A stretch of DNA of 42,139 nt from Candidatus Omnitrophota bacterium (GCA_028716165.1 JAQUQI010000001.1:259169-301307); one strand, 5' to 3'; numbered from the stretch's first letter, positions 1 to 8,765 are shown. Made by a program: numbers and translations. The notes: a model not told the origin generated them from the sequence alone.

Positions 1-1445
1 GGGTCAACTACAAGCTTTAAGTTGTCTTTTGATATACTGCGGTTTAAGAGTTCCTGCCGGAGCTTGAGGGCGAGGCTGTCATCACGCTTTTCCTTAAGCA
101 CGCGCAGATATTCTAAAAATTCACTTTTATCCGGTATAAAACTTAATTTTGCCGAGAACGTATCGGACCCTGCCGAGAATATTTGAAGAACGCGCGCTTC
201 CTGTTGATAACCTGTGTTAAAAAATCTGACCTGTTGCCAGCTGACAAAGGCTTGCTCCGCTATAATACCGGGCAATACGGCGCCTTGCGATTCGCCAAAA
301 ATACCGGCCGCCGCTTCCTGCGTATTGTCCAAACTTAAATCATGCCATCCGGATTTATGGATAAAATCGGGAAAATCTCCCTGCTCATCAAGCGAATGCC
401 AAAGGTTATATTGCGGAATAAACATACAATCAGCCCTTAACTGTTTCGGGTCTTTTCCCGCAACCTTTACCGACCAGTCAAGGCATGCCTTGCCTAATTC
501 AACCGTCCATTCCTGCAAAACTACTCCATTAGGCAAACTGCCGCGGGCAATAATTTTCCCCGGGCAGGCGCTGACTATTTCCCACGATAGATTAAAAGAT
601 AATATCTCTTTATCCTGGCCGTGATACCTGCATGAAAAATAAAAACCTGAAGCCTTTGTCACGGCATATCCTTTATACCTTAAATGCATATTACCGTTAT
701 TAAATATCAGCCTGATATTATCTGTTTCTATAGCGGCGATACCCTCCCTGTCGCCGACAGTCTCCATATAATAAGATGTCACCCTGCCGGGGCCGCCCTC
801 CTGGACTATTGAACCGTTCTCCAGCAAGACAAGGCGCGTGCATAATTTATCTATCATATTCATATCATGGCTTACAACAACTATTGTCATGCCTTTTTGC
901 TTGAGCTCAAACACCTTTTTAACGCATTTTTCCTGCGCTTCCTGATCGCCTACGGAAAGAATATCGTCAATCAACAATATCTGCGGTTCTACGAAAATAG
1001 CCAGCGCGAATGCCAAGCGCATATACATGCCTTGAGAATAGTATTTAATAGGAGCATCAATAAACTTCCCCAGGCCGGAAAAATCTATCATCTCGTCCAT
1101 GCGCCTGGTAAGCGTACCGGAATCCAGGCCATAGACCCGCGCGTTTATGGCAAGATTCTGCCTGCCGGTAAATTCAGGGTTAAAACCGGCGCCCAAATCC
1201 ATCAAAACAGATACCTTTCCGTTAACGCGGACATGGCCCCTGTCCGGCACCAGCTTGCCGGCCGCGAGTTTTAGCATAGTCGTTTTTCCCGCCCCGTTAT
1301 CCCCGATTATGCCTAATACCTCTCCTTTCTCCACGCCGAGATTGATATCCTTCAGGGCCCATATCTCTTCCCAGGAGACCTTATTATCCTGCATAAATTG
1401 GATATTATACTTTTCCCAGACCCCTTCAAATTCAATAGGTTTCAT
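1..1445 (-). CDS. Polysaccharide ABC exporter, ATP-binding subunit (Wzt-like), 3' end cut by window
   Basis: This is the ATPase of a glycan-export ABC transporter working with the permease encoded just upstream. I translated it by hand from ATG at 1445; no stop occurs before the window edge, so at least 481 residues are present. Seen: Walker A GDNGAGKT (residues 48-55), signature YSQGM (136-140), Walker B LLIDDILSVGD with D161 where the family normally has the catalytic Glu, and H-loop His193. Residues from about 230 onward form a long C-terminal domain where Wzt proteins carry a carbohydrate-binding domain; I do not recognise this one. The start directly abuts the TAG of the permease gene, so the two are co-translated. 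The family assignment (Wzt/TagH-type) is firm. The exported substrate is unknown. Confidence 0.88.
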   Translation of the reverse strand, partial: MKPIEFEGVWEKYNIQFMQDNKVSWEEIWALKDINLGVEKGEVLGIIGDNGAGKTTMLKLAAGKLVPDRGHVRVNGKVSVLMDLGAGFNPEFTGRQNLAINARVYGLDSGTLTRRMDEMIDFSGLGKFIDAPIKYYSQGMYMRLAFALAIFVEPQILLIDDILSVGDQEAQEKCVKKVFELKQKGMTIVVVSHDMNMIDKLCTRLVLLENGSIVQEGGPGRVTSYYMETVGDREGIAAIETDNIRLIFNNGNMHLRYKGYAVTKASGFYFSCRYHGQDKEILSFNLSWEIVSACPGKIIARGSLPNGVVLQEWTVELGKACLDWSVKVAGKDPKQLRADCMFIPQYNLWHSLDEQGDFPDFIHKSGWHDLSLDNTQEAAAGIFGESQGAVLPGIIAEQAFVSWQQVRFFNTGYQQEARVLQIFSAGSDTFSAKLSFIPDKSEFLEYLRVLKEKRDDSLALKLRQELLNRSISKDNLKLVVD

Positions 1446-2225
1446 CTAAACCCTCTTTAAGATCTCTTTTTCTTTGCGCAAAAAAAATAGATATCCGGAC
1501 AAAAAACACAATAATGCTATGATAAAAACAGTCCCCAGACAGCCTATGGACGGGGGCCTTGCCTCAAACAATATCCGGTTATACAGGGCGATAAAATGTG
1601 TCATCGGATTGAGCAATCCTATAAAACGGTAAGGATATGGCAGCATATCAAGATTATAGAATACGGGTGTTATCCAAAACCATATTGTAAGCGTTATAAA
1701 AAAGAAATGGGGGGCATCTTTTGAAAACGCGTTCCAGCCCGCGAAGATCATGCCAAGCCCGGCGGTAAAAATCAACTGTAAAAACACTGCTACAAACAAT
1801 AAAGGCGCGGCCATTAACACCTTTATTTTAAATACAATAAATAACGGCAAGAGCGAAAAAAGGCCTATTAAAAAAGTGAAAAAAGCCGATAGGACGGCTG
1901 ATAACGGTATAAATTCCGGAAGCAATATACCCTGTTTTAATATTGAAGCGTGACTGCCGAACGAATTCACGGATGCCAGCACAGAATTGGAAAAAAACAT
2001 CCACGGTATTATGCCGGAAAGCACAAAAAACGTGTAATTCGGGGTATCTATCTTATAGGCCTTTGTAAAAATCAGATTAATGCTTATTGCCAAAAGCAAT
2101 GGATTGATTACCGCCCACCATATATGAAGCCTTGAGCCTGAATACTGCGATTTAAAATCTCTTAAAGCAAGGCTTAAAAGCGTCTCTCTTAGGCTATAGG
2201 CTTTTTTCATCCTTTGGACGAACAT
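1446..2225 (-). CDS. ABC-2 type polysaccharide export permease (Wzm-like)
   Basis: Inner-membrane permease of about 259 residues that forms the translocation channel for the neighbouring ATPase. It has a short amphipathic N-terminus (ETLLSLALRDFKSQYSGS) followed by about six hydrophobic segments, the normal layout of ABC-2 permeases such as Wzm/TagG. I chose the ATG at 2225 because GGAGAGGTG lies just upstream and overlaps the stop of the glycosyltransferase gene. A longer reading frame from 2300 would overlap that gene by about 70 bases without a better ribosome site. The gene lies between the GT4 gene (4-base gap) and the ATPase (no gap), which supports one glycan assembly and export operon. 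Confidence 0.88.
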   Translation of the reverse strand: MFVQRMKKAYSLRETLLSLALRDFKSQYSGSRLHIWWAVINPLLLAISINLIFTKAYKIDTPNYTFFVLSGIIPWMFFSNSVLASVNSFGSHASILKQGILLPEFIPLSAVLSAFFTFLIGLFSLLPLFIVFKIKVLMAAPLLFVAVFLQLIFTAGLGMIFAGWNAFSKDAPHFFFITLTIWFWITPVFYNLDMLPYPYRFIGLLNPMTHFIALYNRILFEARPPSIGCLGTVFIIALLCFLSGYLFFLRKEKEILKRV

Positions 2226-2229
2226 ATAT

Positions 2230-3390
2230 TCACCTCTCCAAATATTTGTTATACGCGGACAATAAAGAAGACGCGGTAAAATCCCAGTTGTATTTTTCAA
2301 CCGCTCTTGCCCTTGCCCTGGAAGATAGGGCCTGCCTCAATCCTCCGTCATTGACCAGCTTCAATATGCCATCCGCCAGGGCCGAACAATCACCCGGCTT
2401 TACCAGAAGTCCGGCGTCTTTTATCATATTGCCCACTTCTCCGACATTGCTTGCCACAATCGCCTTGCCGCAGGCCAGATACTCCGCTATTTTTAAAGGG
2501 CTTTTACACCGGGTTATATCATTATCTTCAAAACAAGCTACGCAGATATCCGCTGAATTAATATAAGAAGGCACAATCTCGTGGGGCAGAGACCCCGTAA
2601 ATATCATATGCCGGCCCAAGCCCTGGGCGGAGGCCAGTTCCTTTAATTCCACCGACCTATAGCCATCGCCTATGATCATAAACGTTACCTCTTTTGTTTT
2701 TTTGAGTATAAGCCCGGCGGCCTTTATAAAAAGCTCGGCATATTGGCCTCCATGCAGTTGTCCGATATATAATACAAGATAACGACCTGTATTGTAACGC
2801 GTTTTGATGCCGTGGGATTGGTCCGGGCACGGCTTGAATTGATTTATATCTGCCCCGACAGGCGCGGGGAAGATATCATCCTCTCTGACCGCCGCTTTAA
2901 GGCAGAGTTCTTTAAGCCGCCTGCTTGACACCGATACCGTGTCCACGGCCAGAGGCATTAGTTTTTCAAGCATGTGAATAAACCCGCCTAAAACACGCTT
3001 CCTGGGGTTTGAATAATAAAATATCTTGGTCTCCCAGTCATCCCAATCATAGTGCGCGGGCTTGTTTTTAATCCAGGCCCCTATCAGGGCCGGAAGTGAC
3101 GCGTAATAATAGCATTTCTGAAAATGCACCACATCCGCCCAGCCGGCCAGCCTTGTTATCTGGGCAGTGTTTTTTAAAAAAACAAGACTGCCGAGGCGCC
3201 GGCTTAAAGATATGGCCTCATAGCCGTTTTCTTGAAATCGTTTACCCGCGTTATTATTGTCAAGCGGAAAATAAACAAGCTTAACAACATGGCCCTTTTT
3301 TGCAAGCTGACATGCCAAATTTTTTATACGCGTAGTCCATGGTTCGGAAGCGGAATGGATGTCATGCGGGCCTATCATAAGTATATTCAT
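2230..3390 (-). CDS. GT4-family glycosyltransferase
   Basis: A 386-residue GT-B fold glycosyltransferase, likely cytoplasmic or membrane-associated, adding a sugar to an envelope glycan. The N-terminus MNILMIGPHDIHSAS is the first Rossmann strand. The C-terminal half holds the GT4 nucleotide-sugar motif around SPLKIAEYLACGKAIVAS, including the Glu of the EX7E-type motif, followed by GEVGNMI. Length is normal for the family. A purine-rich GGGGGA directly before the start belongs to the end of the small upstream ORF, so translation may be coupled. Donor and acceptor sugars cannot be read from sequence. The context (exporter downstream, radical-SAM genes upstream) suggests a surface polysaccharide or glycolipid. 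Confidence 0.88.
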   Translation of the reverse strand: MNILMIGPHDIHSASEPWTTRIKNLACQLAKKGHVVKLVYFPLDNNNAGKRFQENGYEAISLSRRLGSLVFLKNTAQITRLAGWADVVHFQKCYYYASLPALIGAWIKNKPAHYDWDDWETKIFYYSNPRKRVLGGFIHMLEKLMPLAVDTVSVSSRRLKELCLKAAVREDDIFPAPVGADINQFKPCPDQSHGIKTRYNTGRYLVLYIGQLHGGQYAELFIKAAGLILKKTKEVTFMIIGDGYRSVELKELASAQGLGRHMIFTGSLPHEIVPSYINSADICVACFEDNDITRCKSPLKIAEYLACGKAIVASNVGEVGNMIKDAGLLVKPGDCSALADGILKLVNDGGLRQALSSRARARAVEKYNWDFTASSLLSAYNKYLER

Positions 3391-3394
3391 CCTA

Positions 3395-3514
3395 TCATCC
3401 CCCGGGAAAATACAAACTGCCTCTTATCTTTTTTATAATAAATAATGCCGTGTCCATGGCCAGGCTGATAATCAGCATGAAAAATATAATAAATAATTTT
3501 TTAATTTTTTTCAT
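3395..3514 (-). CDS. Possible 39-residue membrane micropeptide
   Basis: A short open frame translated by hand. The ATG (3514-3512) lies inside the last codons of the preceding radical-SAM gene, and the TGA (3397-3395) ends 4 bases before the glycosyltransferase start. The peptide begins MKKIKKLFIIFFMLIISLAM, a basic start followed by a hydrophobic helix, and continues with a second short hydrophobic stretch (ALFII), basic residues and a C-terminal RGSLYFPGG. The inside-out charge pattern suggests a single-pass inner-membrane peptide. Its exact fit between the two flanking genes, and the GGGGGA at its end that can serve as ribosome site for the next gene, argue that it is translated. I recognise no family. 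It could be a coupling ORF, a small subunit, or a substrate of the adjacent SPASM enzymes. Confidence 0.5.
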   Translation of the reverse strand: MKKIKKLFIIFFMLIISLAMDTALFIIKKIRGSLYFPGG

Positions 3515-4676
3515 AACAGTTTCCGGCACAAAGCCCAAAACAGGGCCGCGTAAACCTATAAAAACCTCTGTTTACCAGTATATTATCGCAGGCGCGTTTG
3601 CACCCCGTATCCGTTTCAGGCGCATTACCAATATAGGAAAAATATCCCGCATCCTTTGGGACTTTTAAAGACTGGCGCCTGAATCTCTGCTGAAGGGCAT
3701 TATTCCAAACAGAATAAATACTTTCATTATAAGCGTTGCCTATCGGCATGCGATGGGATTTCAGGCATGAATTATAATCTCCATTCGCCCTGACCCTCAA
3801 AAATACCCATCCCGCGAAACAACGCGTAACGGCGGCAGGGCTGTCATATTCACCCTTCTCGGCGCCCGGATTTAATATCCTCGCGGCAAAAACATCCTTG
3901 TTTATTATGCGCGCCTTGTGTTTTTTTTCACGGCAGAGCCGCGAAAAATCATCATAAAGAACATCTAACTGGCCTCTATTAAGAAGCAGGCTGTCCGTAA
4001 CCCCGGGCATAATGTCCGGCAGGCCAAACTCTATACCGTCGCTTTTTGTGACAGAGGCCAGTTCTCTCATTTCCCGTGTAGATTTATAATTTAAATTAGT
4101 AATAAGGCAGAACAAAGACGAGCATGTCCCCGGGCTTTTGAGACTGTTAAATACCGCCAGATTCTCCTTCGTCTTTTGAAAATCCTCTTTGCTTCTGCCA
4201 TGGAGCCGCGCGTATAAGTCGCCGTTCGCGGCCCAGATGCTTACCGTGATAGAAGCCATCTTTTTAAAAGACGCTATTCTGTTTATGTCGTTTCTGCCGC
4301 ACTCGTTAAGGCTTGTGTTTATTCTAAAACACAGCCCCATTTTTTCAATCAGCTCCAGAACATCCCATATCCGAGGATGCAAAAAGGGTTCGCCGCCGCC
4401 AGATATTATTATCTCTTTTGCTCCGTATAAAGCAGCGTCTTTTATAAGCGATTCCGCGGCCGTAAAATCCAAGTCTTTAAAATCCGCGCTGGCCTGTTTA
4501 GCGTGCAGGGGAGAGTGCAGCCAGCAGGCTATACAATGACTGCGACATTTGTCCGTCAGGTCAATCTGCACGACATCAGGCCCCTTAAAAGCTGCTGCGC
4601 CGTTTACGATACCCCTTATATTGAGCAGACGCCTTTTGTTTTCCTTAAACGAAAACCTGTCGCGTAAAAAGCTCAT
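3501..4676 (-). CDS. Radical SAM protein with SPASM-type C-terminal domain (third of three paralogues)
   Basis: A 391-residue radical-SAM enzyme. The SAM-cluster motif is C44-x3-C48-x2-C51 (CRSHCIAC), followed by SGGGEPFLHP, the glycine-rich SAM-binding strand. The C-terminal part has the cysteines of an auxiliary cluster domain: CFAGW, SCLKSHRMPIGN, then TGCKRACDN. It ends with extra cysteines (PCFGLCAGNC) that the two sister proteins lack. SPASM enzymes modify peptides, proteins or, in some lineages, carbohydrates. The substrate here is unknown. It is the third of three consecutive homologues sharing the GPxxxxxDxTxxC entry and a C-terminal YFxxIGN block, and its stop overlaps the micropeptide start. 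Confidence 0.85.
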   Translation of the reverse strand: MSFLRDRFSFKENKRRLLNIRGIVNGAAAFKGPDVVQIDLTDKCRSHCIACWLHSPLHAKQASADFKDLDFTAAESLIKDAALYGAKEIIISGGGEPFLHPRIWDVLELIEKMGLCFRINTSLNECGRNDINRIASFKKMASITVSIWAANGDLYARLHGRSKEDFQKTKENLAVFNSLKSPGTCSSLFCLITNLNYKSTREMRELASVTKSDGIEFGLPDIMPGVTDSLLLNRGQLDVLYDDFSRLCREKKHKARIINKDVFAARILNPGAEKGEYDSPAAVTRCFAGWVFLRVRANGDYNSCLKSHRMPIGNAYNESIYSVWNNALQQRFRRQSLKVPKDAGYFSYIGNAPETDTGCKRACDNILVNRGFYRFTRPCFGLCAGNCYEKN

Positions 4677-4706
4677 ATAAAACCTTTTCTATCAGAGCCT
4701 GGCGAA

Positions 4707-5960
4707 TTATTTTTCACGCTTCAGCTTCAGCAATGCCTCGCCCGCCTTAAGCAGGAGAGGATTTTTTCTTAGTTTTTCCAAACACGCGTGCATCGGTATA
4801 TTCTGCCACAAATTATCGCAGTTATAACAGCCTGTCCTGGCTTCGGCCTCGTTTCCTATTCTGGAAAAATACGGATCTTCTTTTGAAAGCGTCAGGCCAT
4901 TGCGCCTGAATTCATTATATATATCCGAAAACCATATGTCCCGGAAACTATTTTTATATAAATTACCCATAGGCATGCGGTGCCCTTTACAGCAAGGCAC
5001 GACATCCCCGGTCGCCATCACCCTGGCAAATAACCAGCCGGCATAACAAGGATACAGTTCAACCACATCTTCATCATAGGCGCCTGTAGACATGTTAATC
5101 CTCTCAACACGGTTGATGAAACTATCAAAATCGGAAAGGGTGACCATGCGGCCGGAATCATCCTTATACAAACGGTTTTCGGGGGTATAATTTTTCCTTA
5201 TATCCCGCAGACTGCTAAGCAATTCCAATCTTTGGGCGCTGTCAAGCAAAAGCGTTTCGGTTTTGCCCTTCACTGTGTCAACAGGGACAAATTGTATATT
5301 ATCGGCACTCACCTCCAGAGCAAAATTTATCATATCGCGTATATCCATATAATTCAGGTTAAAAATAACATTATGAAAAGTGACCCGCGGCCGCGCGGAG
5401 CCTGCCGCTTTTTTCATGCTATCAACGCGAGCCAGGGTATTCTTTATTTTGTTAAAAGTATCTTCGCTTTGGTTCGGATGCACCCTGGCATATGTCGCGG
5501 GCGTACCCGCCCAAAGGCTTATCGTAAAAGAATCTACGCCTAAATCAAATAATTCTCTGGCAATACTTTCATTAACAAGGCTAAAATTGGAATTAATATC
5601 TATTTCAATACCCCTGCCTTTCTGCCTTATATACCTTATGACCTGCAATATGTCCGGGTGCATAAAGGGTTCGCCGCCGCCAACTATTTTTACCTGCCGT
5701 AAACCCCCCATACAGGCCAAATCATCAAAAATACCTTTGACCAGATCCAGCGGCAGGCTTAATTTTCTCTCCCATTCCGGCATTGCCTTATCCCTCAACA
5801 GAGGAGACCTGCACCAGCACGCGATACAATTAAAGTTACACCTGTTAGTCAAATCAATATGCAATACCTCGGGCCCCATAAAAGCCTTTTCCGAGCGCAT
5901 AATGCCTGCCGCCACCGACAGCCTGTCCTTGTCTTTCATTAATCTATCAAATCCGTCCAT
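4707..5960 (-). CDS. Radical SAM protein with SPASM-type C-terminal domain (second of three paralogues)
   Basis: A 417-residue paralogue of its two neighbours. The radical-SAM motif is C41-x3-C45-x2-C48 (CNFNCIAC), with GGGEPFMHPDI as the SAM-binding strand. The auxiliary-cluster region reads CYAGW, then VPCCKGHRMPMGN, YFSRIGN and TGCYNCDN. The start (ATG at 5960) overlaps the end of the upstream paralogue by 14 bases, consistent with coupling. An alternative ATG at 5939 would remove the overlap but has no clear ribosome site. A 30-base gap follows before the third paralogue. The triplication suggests sequential modification of one product or recognition of different sites. That is inference. 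Confidence 0.85.
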   Translation of the reverse strand: MDGFDRLMKDKDRLSVAAGIMRSEKAFMGPEVLHIDLTNRCNFNCIACWCRSPLLRDKAMPEWERKLSLPLDLVKGIFDDLACMGGLRQVKIVGGGEPFMHPDILQVIRYIRQKGRGIEIDINSNFSLVNESIARELFDLGVDSFTISLWAGTPATYARVHPNQSEDTFNKIKNTLARVDSMKKAAGSARPRVTFHNVIFNLNYMDIRDMINFALEVSADNIQFVPVDTVKGKTETLLLDSAQRLELLSSLRDIRKNYTPENRLYKDDSGRMVTLSDFDSFINRVERINMSTGAYDEDVVELYPCYAGWLFARVMATGDVVPCCKGHRMPMGNLYKNSFRDIWFSDIYNEFRRNGLTLSKEDPYFSRIGNEAEARTGCYNCDNLWQNIPMHACLEKLRKNPLLLKAGEALLKLKREK

Positions 5961-7131
5961 GTCTTTTTAATATGTCCCTGTATTTGTTGTGTATATCCAG
6001 ATTTATCTGTATATTGTCACAGCTGTTCAAACAGCCTGAAGCGTGCCCTGGGTCATTACCTATTTGACAAAAATAAGGATCGTCAAAATCCAGTTTGAAA
6101 GATTTTTCCCTGAACAGACGTTCGGCGCCATTATTCCATATCCGGCAAAAAGAATCCTCATATACATTACCGACGCGGATACGCGAGGCTTTGAGGCAGG
6201 GGTTCACGTCACCACAGGCATTTATTCTCGCGAAGGCCCACCCGGTATAACATGGCTGCATGGGAACCGTTGCGTGTTCATATATGCCTTTGACTGCGTC
6301 AGGCGACGCAAGCCTCTTTAAAAAATTTTCATACTGCTCAATAAAAAGTTTAATTTGCCTGTTTCCGCTGTTATACTCTTTTAGGCAGGCCAACTGCGTC
6401 CTGATGTTTCCGGACACCGAGTCAATTTGTTCCTTATTAAGCAGAAGCTTATCTGTCTTGCCCGGTATCACATCCACAGGCACAAACTCAAGGCTGTCGG
6501 CTTCAACAATCTGCGCAAACCTGACCATTTCATCTATTTCCATGAAATTAACATTAGTTATAACATAATACAAGTTAATGTGCGGTAAAGGAGTAAATAT
6601 ATGCTGGCCATATTCTTTTTTTACGCGCGCGGTATAACACAACAATTCCTTCAAGTTATTGAACACGCGCTTTTCCTTGTTTGGATGCATACGCGCATAG
6701 CTTTCAGGAGTGCCGGCATGCAGGCTGACATGGATGTGGTCAACTTTTAAGTCAACAATCTTTCTTATCTTTTTCTCATCCAGTAGAGTAAAATTAGTGT
6801 TCATGCACACCTTCATACCATGATATTTGGCGCATTCAAGGATATCCATGATATCGGGGTGTATAAAAGGTTCTCCTCCTCCGGCAAAGAATAAGGTCAT
6901 AGTGCCCATGCCTTTAAGCTCCTCTATTACCCTCTTTATTACGGCAAAAGGCAATTCGCCTTCCATATCTTTCTTTTTATCAGAGGAAAGTTCGCCAAGC
7001 AGAGGAGACCTGTTCCAGCAGCAAAGGCAATTATTATTGCATCTGTCCGTAATATCAAATTGCACAATCTCCGGGCCGGTAAAAGCTCTGGAGCCGTCCA
7101 ATATGCCTTTGAGCAAGAGATCTTCCGTCAT
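5947..7131 (-). CDS. Radical SAM protein with SPASM-type C-terminal domain (first of three paralogues)
   Basis: A 394-residue protein with the SAM-cluster motif C31-x3-C35-x2-C38 (CNNNCLCC, note the extra Cys37) and AGGGEPFIHPDI. The SPASM-like part shows CYTGW, NPCLKASRIRVGN, YFCQIGN and SGCLNSCDN. It uses the same DITDRC entry as its paralogues, so the three probably arose by tandem duplication. It starts 7 bases after the stop of the upstream radical-SAM gene, in the same operon. The reaction is unknown. Proteins of this family are frequent beside glycosyltransferases in candidate-phylum genomes (general knowledge, not measured here), which leaves both glycan and peptide substrates open. 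Confidence 0.85.
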   Translation of the reverse strand: MTEDLLLKGILDGSRAFTGPEIVQFDITDRCNNNCLCCWNRSPLLGELSSDKKKDMEGELPFAVIKRVIEELKGMGTMTLFFAGGGEPFIHPDIMDILECAKYHGMKVCMNTNFTLLDEKKIRKIVDLKVDHIHVSLHAGTPESYARMHPNKEKRVFNNLKELLCYTARVKKEYGQHIFTPLPHINLYYVITNVNFMEIDEMVRFAQIVEADSLEFVPVDVIPGKTDKLLLNKEQIDSVSGNIRTQLACLKEYNSGNRQIKLFIEQYENFLKRLASPDAVKGIYEHATVPMQPCYTGWAFARINACGDVNPCLKASRIRVGNVYEDSFCRIWNNGAERLFREKSFKLDFDDPYFCQIGNDPGHASGCLNSCDNIQINLDIHNKYRDILKRHGRI

Positions 7132-7138
7132 ATTGCGC

Positions 7139-8545
7139 CTAAATAGTGGCAGTAGCGTAAGTCAGGCCGAGTTTTTCTATTAATTCCAGCATCCTACGCG
7201 CCCTTTCGTTTCTTATTTCATATGTATTTCTGCCGTCGGAACTGGCCCACTGCTTAGCCCTTATCGCCGGGTCATCCGGCAGGAGGAGGCCGTAATCTTC
7301 ATGCCGCGCATTGAGTTCAGAGCCAAAATTTATCAGGCACACGCTGACAGCGCTTACCTTTACCAAACTGCTGGCGCTTATACGTCTCATGGCCTGACAG
7401 GTTTGGATGAAATTATCTTCGGTCTCCCCGGGGAAACCTACTATTATATTGACATAAGCGTATATTCCCGCCGCGCAGGTATCCATTATCACGTTTTCGG
7501 CTATTTTCGCGGTAAAAATTTTTCTCATTCTTCTTAAGACATTGTCAGAGAAACTTTCAACGCCATATACAAGAGTGCGGCATCCCGCTTTCTTAAGCTT
7601 GCGCAAAAACTCATAGGTCATTTCTTTGCGCGCTATAGCCTGGGAATCCCATCTTATATCCAGGCCTGAACCTATTATAAGATCGCACAATCTATCAAGC
7701 TGTTCAAGGTTACCGTTACAAAGAAGGTCCTTAAAACTGAAATCCATCACGTGATTATGAATTACATGGTATCTGATCTCGTCAAATATATTTTGAGCAC
7801 TGCGGAAACGATAGGGTTTTGATGATGAATGATCGTTACAAAAACTACAGTTGCCTATACAGCCCCTGCTGGAAAAAATCGGCAGTTTCCTGAATTTATA
7901 CATACTTAAATCCAAGCATGAAAAAGTGGGCCATGGTATGGAGTCCAAATCCATTATCGACGGCCTTTGCTTGTAAATATGGCCTGAATCTTTATTAAAA
8001 ATCGCGCCGCGGACTTCGTTTTTTAGCGCGCGGCCATTAAGCGCCTCCAAAACTTCCGCCAGAGTCTCCTCTCCCTCTCCAACCACGAAAACGTCCACCA
8101 TGTCCTTCGGGAGCAAGCCGCGCATATGTTCGTTTTGGCAGGCCCAGCCTCCGACTATAATATTCACCTTCTTGTCCGTTGAACGGATATGTTTGATTAT
8201 CTCTGATGTCAGCTTTATGCCCGCGAAATTAACCGAAAAACCTATATTCCGAGTCTCAAAACGCTTCAAGATCTTATCAATATTCCGATACGCGAGATCC
8301 TTGAGTTTGGGCCAGATTTCTTCAAACAATACGCCGCTTGTCCACCAATCATAGCTTTTTTGTTCCCACAAATATTTCAAATTACTGCCAACCTCATTAT
8401 ACAAGGCAATATTCAGGTCAAAAACAGATACCGTATATGAATGCCTGCTTAAATAACTGTCCAAATAGCATACTCCCAATGGCGGCATATCTATATCCCA
8501 TGGGGGGCACTGTATCAGCAATATGTCGGTCGGCTTAAAATTCAT
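7139..8545 (-). CDS. Radical SAM protein with N-terminal cobalamin-binding-like domain
   Basis: A 468-residue protein and the first gene of the operon. The N-terminal 170 residues form the Rossmann-like domain seen in B12-binding radical-SAM enzymes (DILLIQCPPWDIDMPPLG start, VGGWACQNE and VGEGEET strands). The usual DxHxxG cobalamin motif is not evident: the corresponding stretch reads VFDLNIALYN, so cobalamin may not be bound base-off. The SAM-cluster motif is C229-x3-C233-x2-C236 (CIGNCSFC). The ending GFPGETEDN and later residues fit the BchE/methylthiotransferase-like radical-SAM superfamily. A strong promoter lies about 45 bases upstream. Likely roles are methylation or ring chemistry on the product of this cluster; the substrate is unknown. 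Confidence 0.85.
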   Translation of the reverse strand: MNFKPTDILLIQCPPWDIDMPPLGVCYLDSYLSRHSYTVSVFDLNIALYNEVGSNLKYLWEQKSYDWWTSGVLFEEIWPKLKDLAYRNIDKILKRFETRNIGFSVNFAGIKLTSEIIKHIRSTDKKVNIIVGGWACQNEHMRGLLPKDMVDVFVVGEGEETLAEVLEALNGRALKNEVRGAIFNKDSGHIYKQRPSIMDLDSIPWPTFSCLDLSMYKFRKLPIFSSRGCIGNCSFCNDHSSSKPYRFRSAQNIFDEIRYHVIHNHVMDFSFKDLLCNGNLEQLDRLCDLIIGSGLDIRWDSQAIARKEMTYEFLRKLKKAGCRTLVYGVESFSDNVLRRMRKIFTAKIAENVIMDTCAAGIYAYVNIIVGFPGETEDNFIQTCQAMRRISASSLVKVSAVSVCLINFGSELNARHEDYGLLLPDDPAIRAKQWASSDGRNTYEIRNERARRMLELIEKLGLTYATATI

Positions 8546-8588
8546 AATAAAATTTGAATGTAAACGCGGATTAACTGCATGTATTTAT

Positions 8589-8616
8589 ATTATATATCAC
8601 TACTTACGAATGTCAA
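8589..8616 (-). promoter_or_regulatory. Promoter of the radical-SAM/glycan-export operon
   Basis: Reading the minus strand, a perfect -35 TTGACA (8616-8611) and a perfect -10 TATAAT (8594-8589) are separated by 16 bases. This places the transcript start near 8582, about 37 bases before the first gene. It stands back to back with the plus-strand promoter at 8701-8730. Confidence 0.75.
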
Positions 8617-8700
8617 TGTTCAATTTCTCCGTTCAATACACCGCTTAGAGCATAATATTCATTTAGTGTATGGATATTATTAAGTTTATATAATAACGGA

Positions 8701-8730
8701 TTGACTTTATAAATCCATAAGACGTATAAT
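8701..8730 (+). promoter_or_regulatory. Promoter of the GT39-like gene
   Basis: TTGACT (8701-8706) and TATAAT (8725-8730) are separated by 18 bases. The expected transcript start near 8737 lies downstream of a TTG codon at 8730 and upstream of ATG 8766, so the promoter decides the start codon in favour of 8766. Confidence 0.75.
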
Positions 8731-8765
8731 TGAAACAATATAAGACTTCAAACCGGGGGCAGGGT

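Noticed and set aside
867-1449. Plus-strand open frames of 100-136 codons opposite the export ATPase
   Set aside because: They are antisense shadows of a strongly conserved ABC ATPase frame and show no family features.
8730-8765. TTG start of the GT39-like gene at 8730
   Set aside because: The codon overlaps the -10 box of the promoter, upstream of the expected transcript start; ATG 8766 has a ribosome site.
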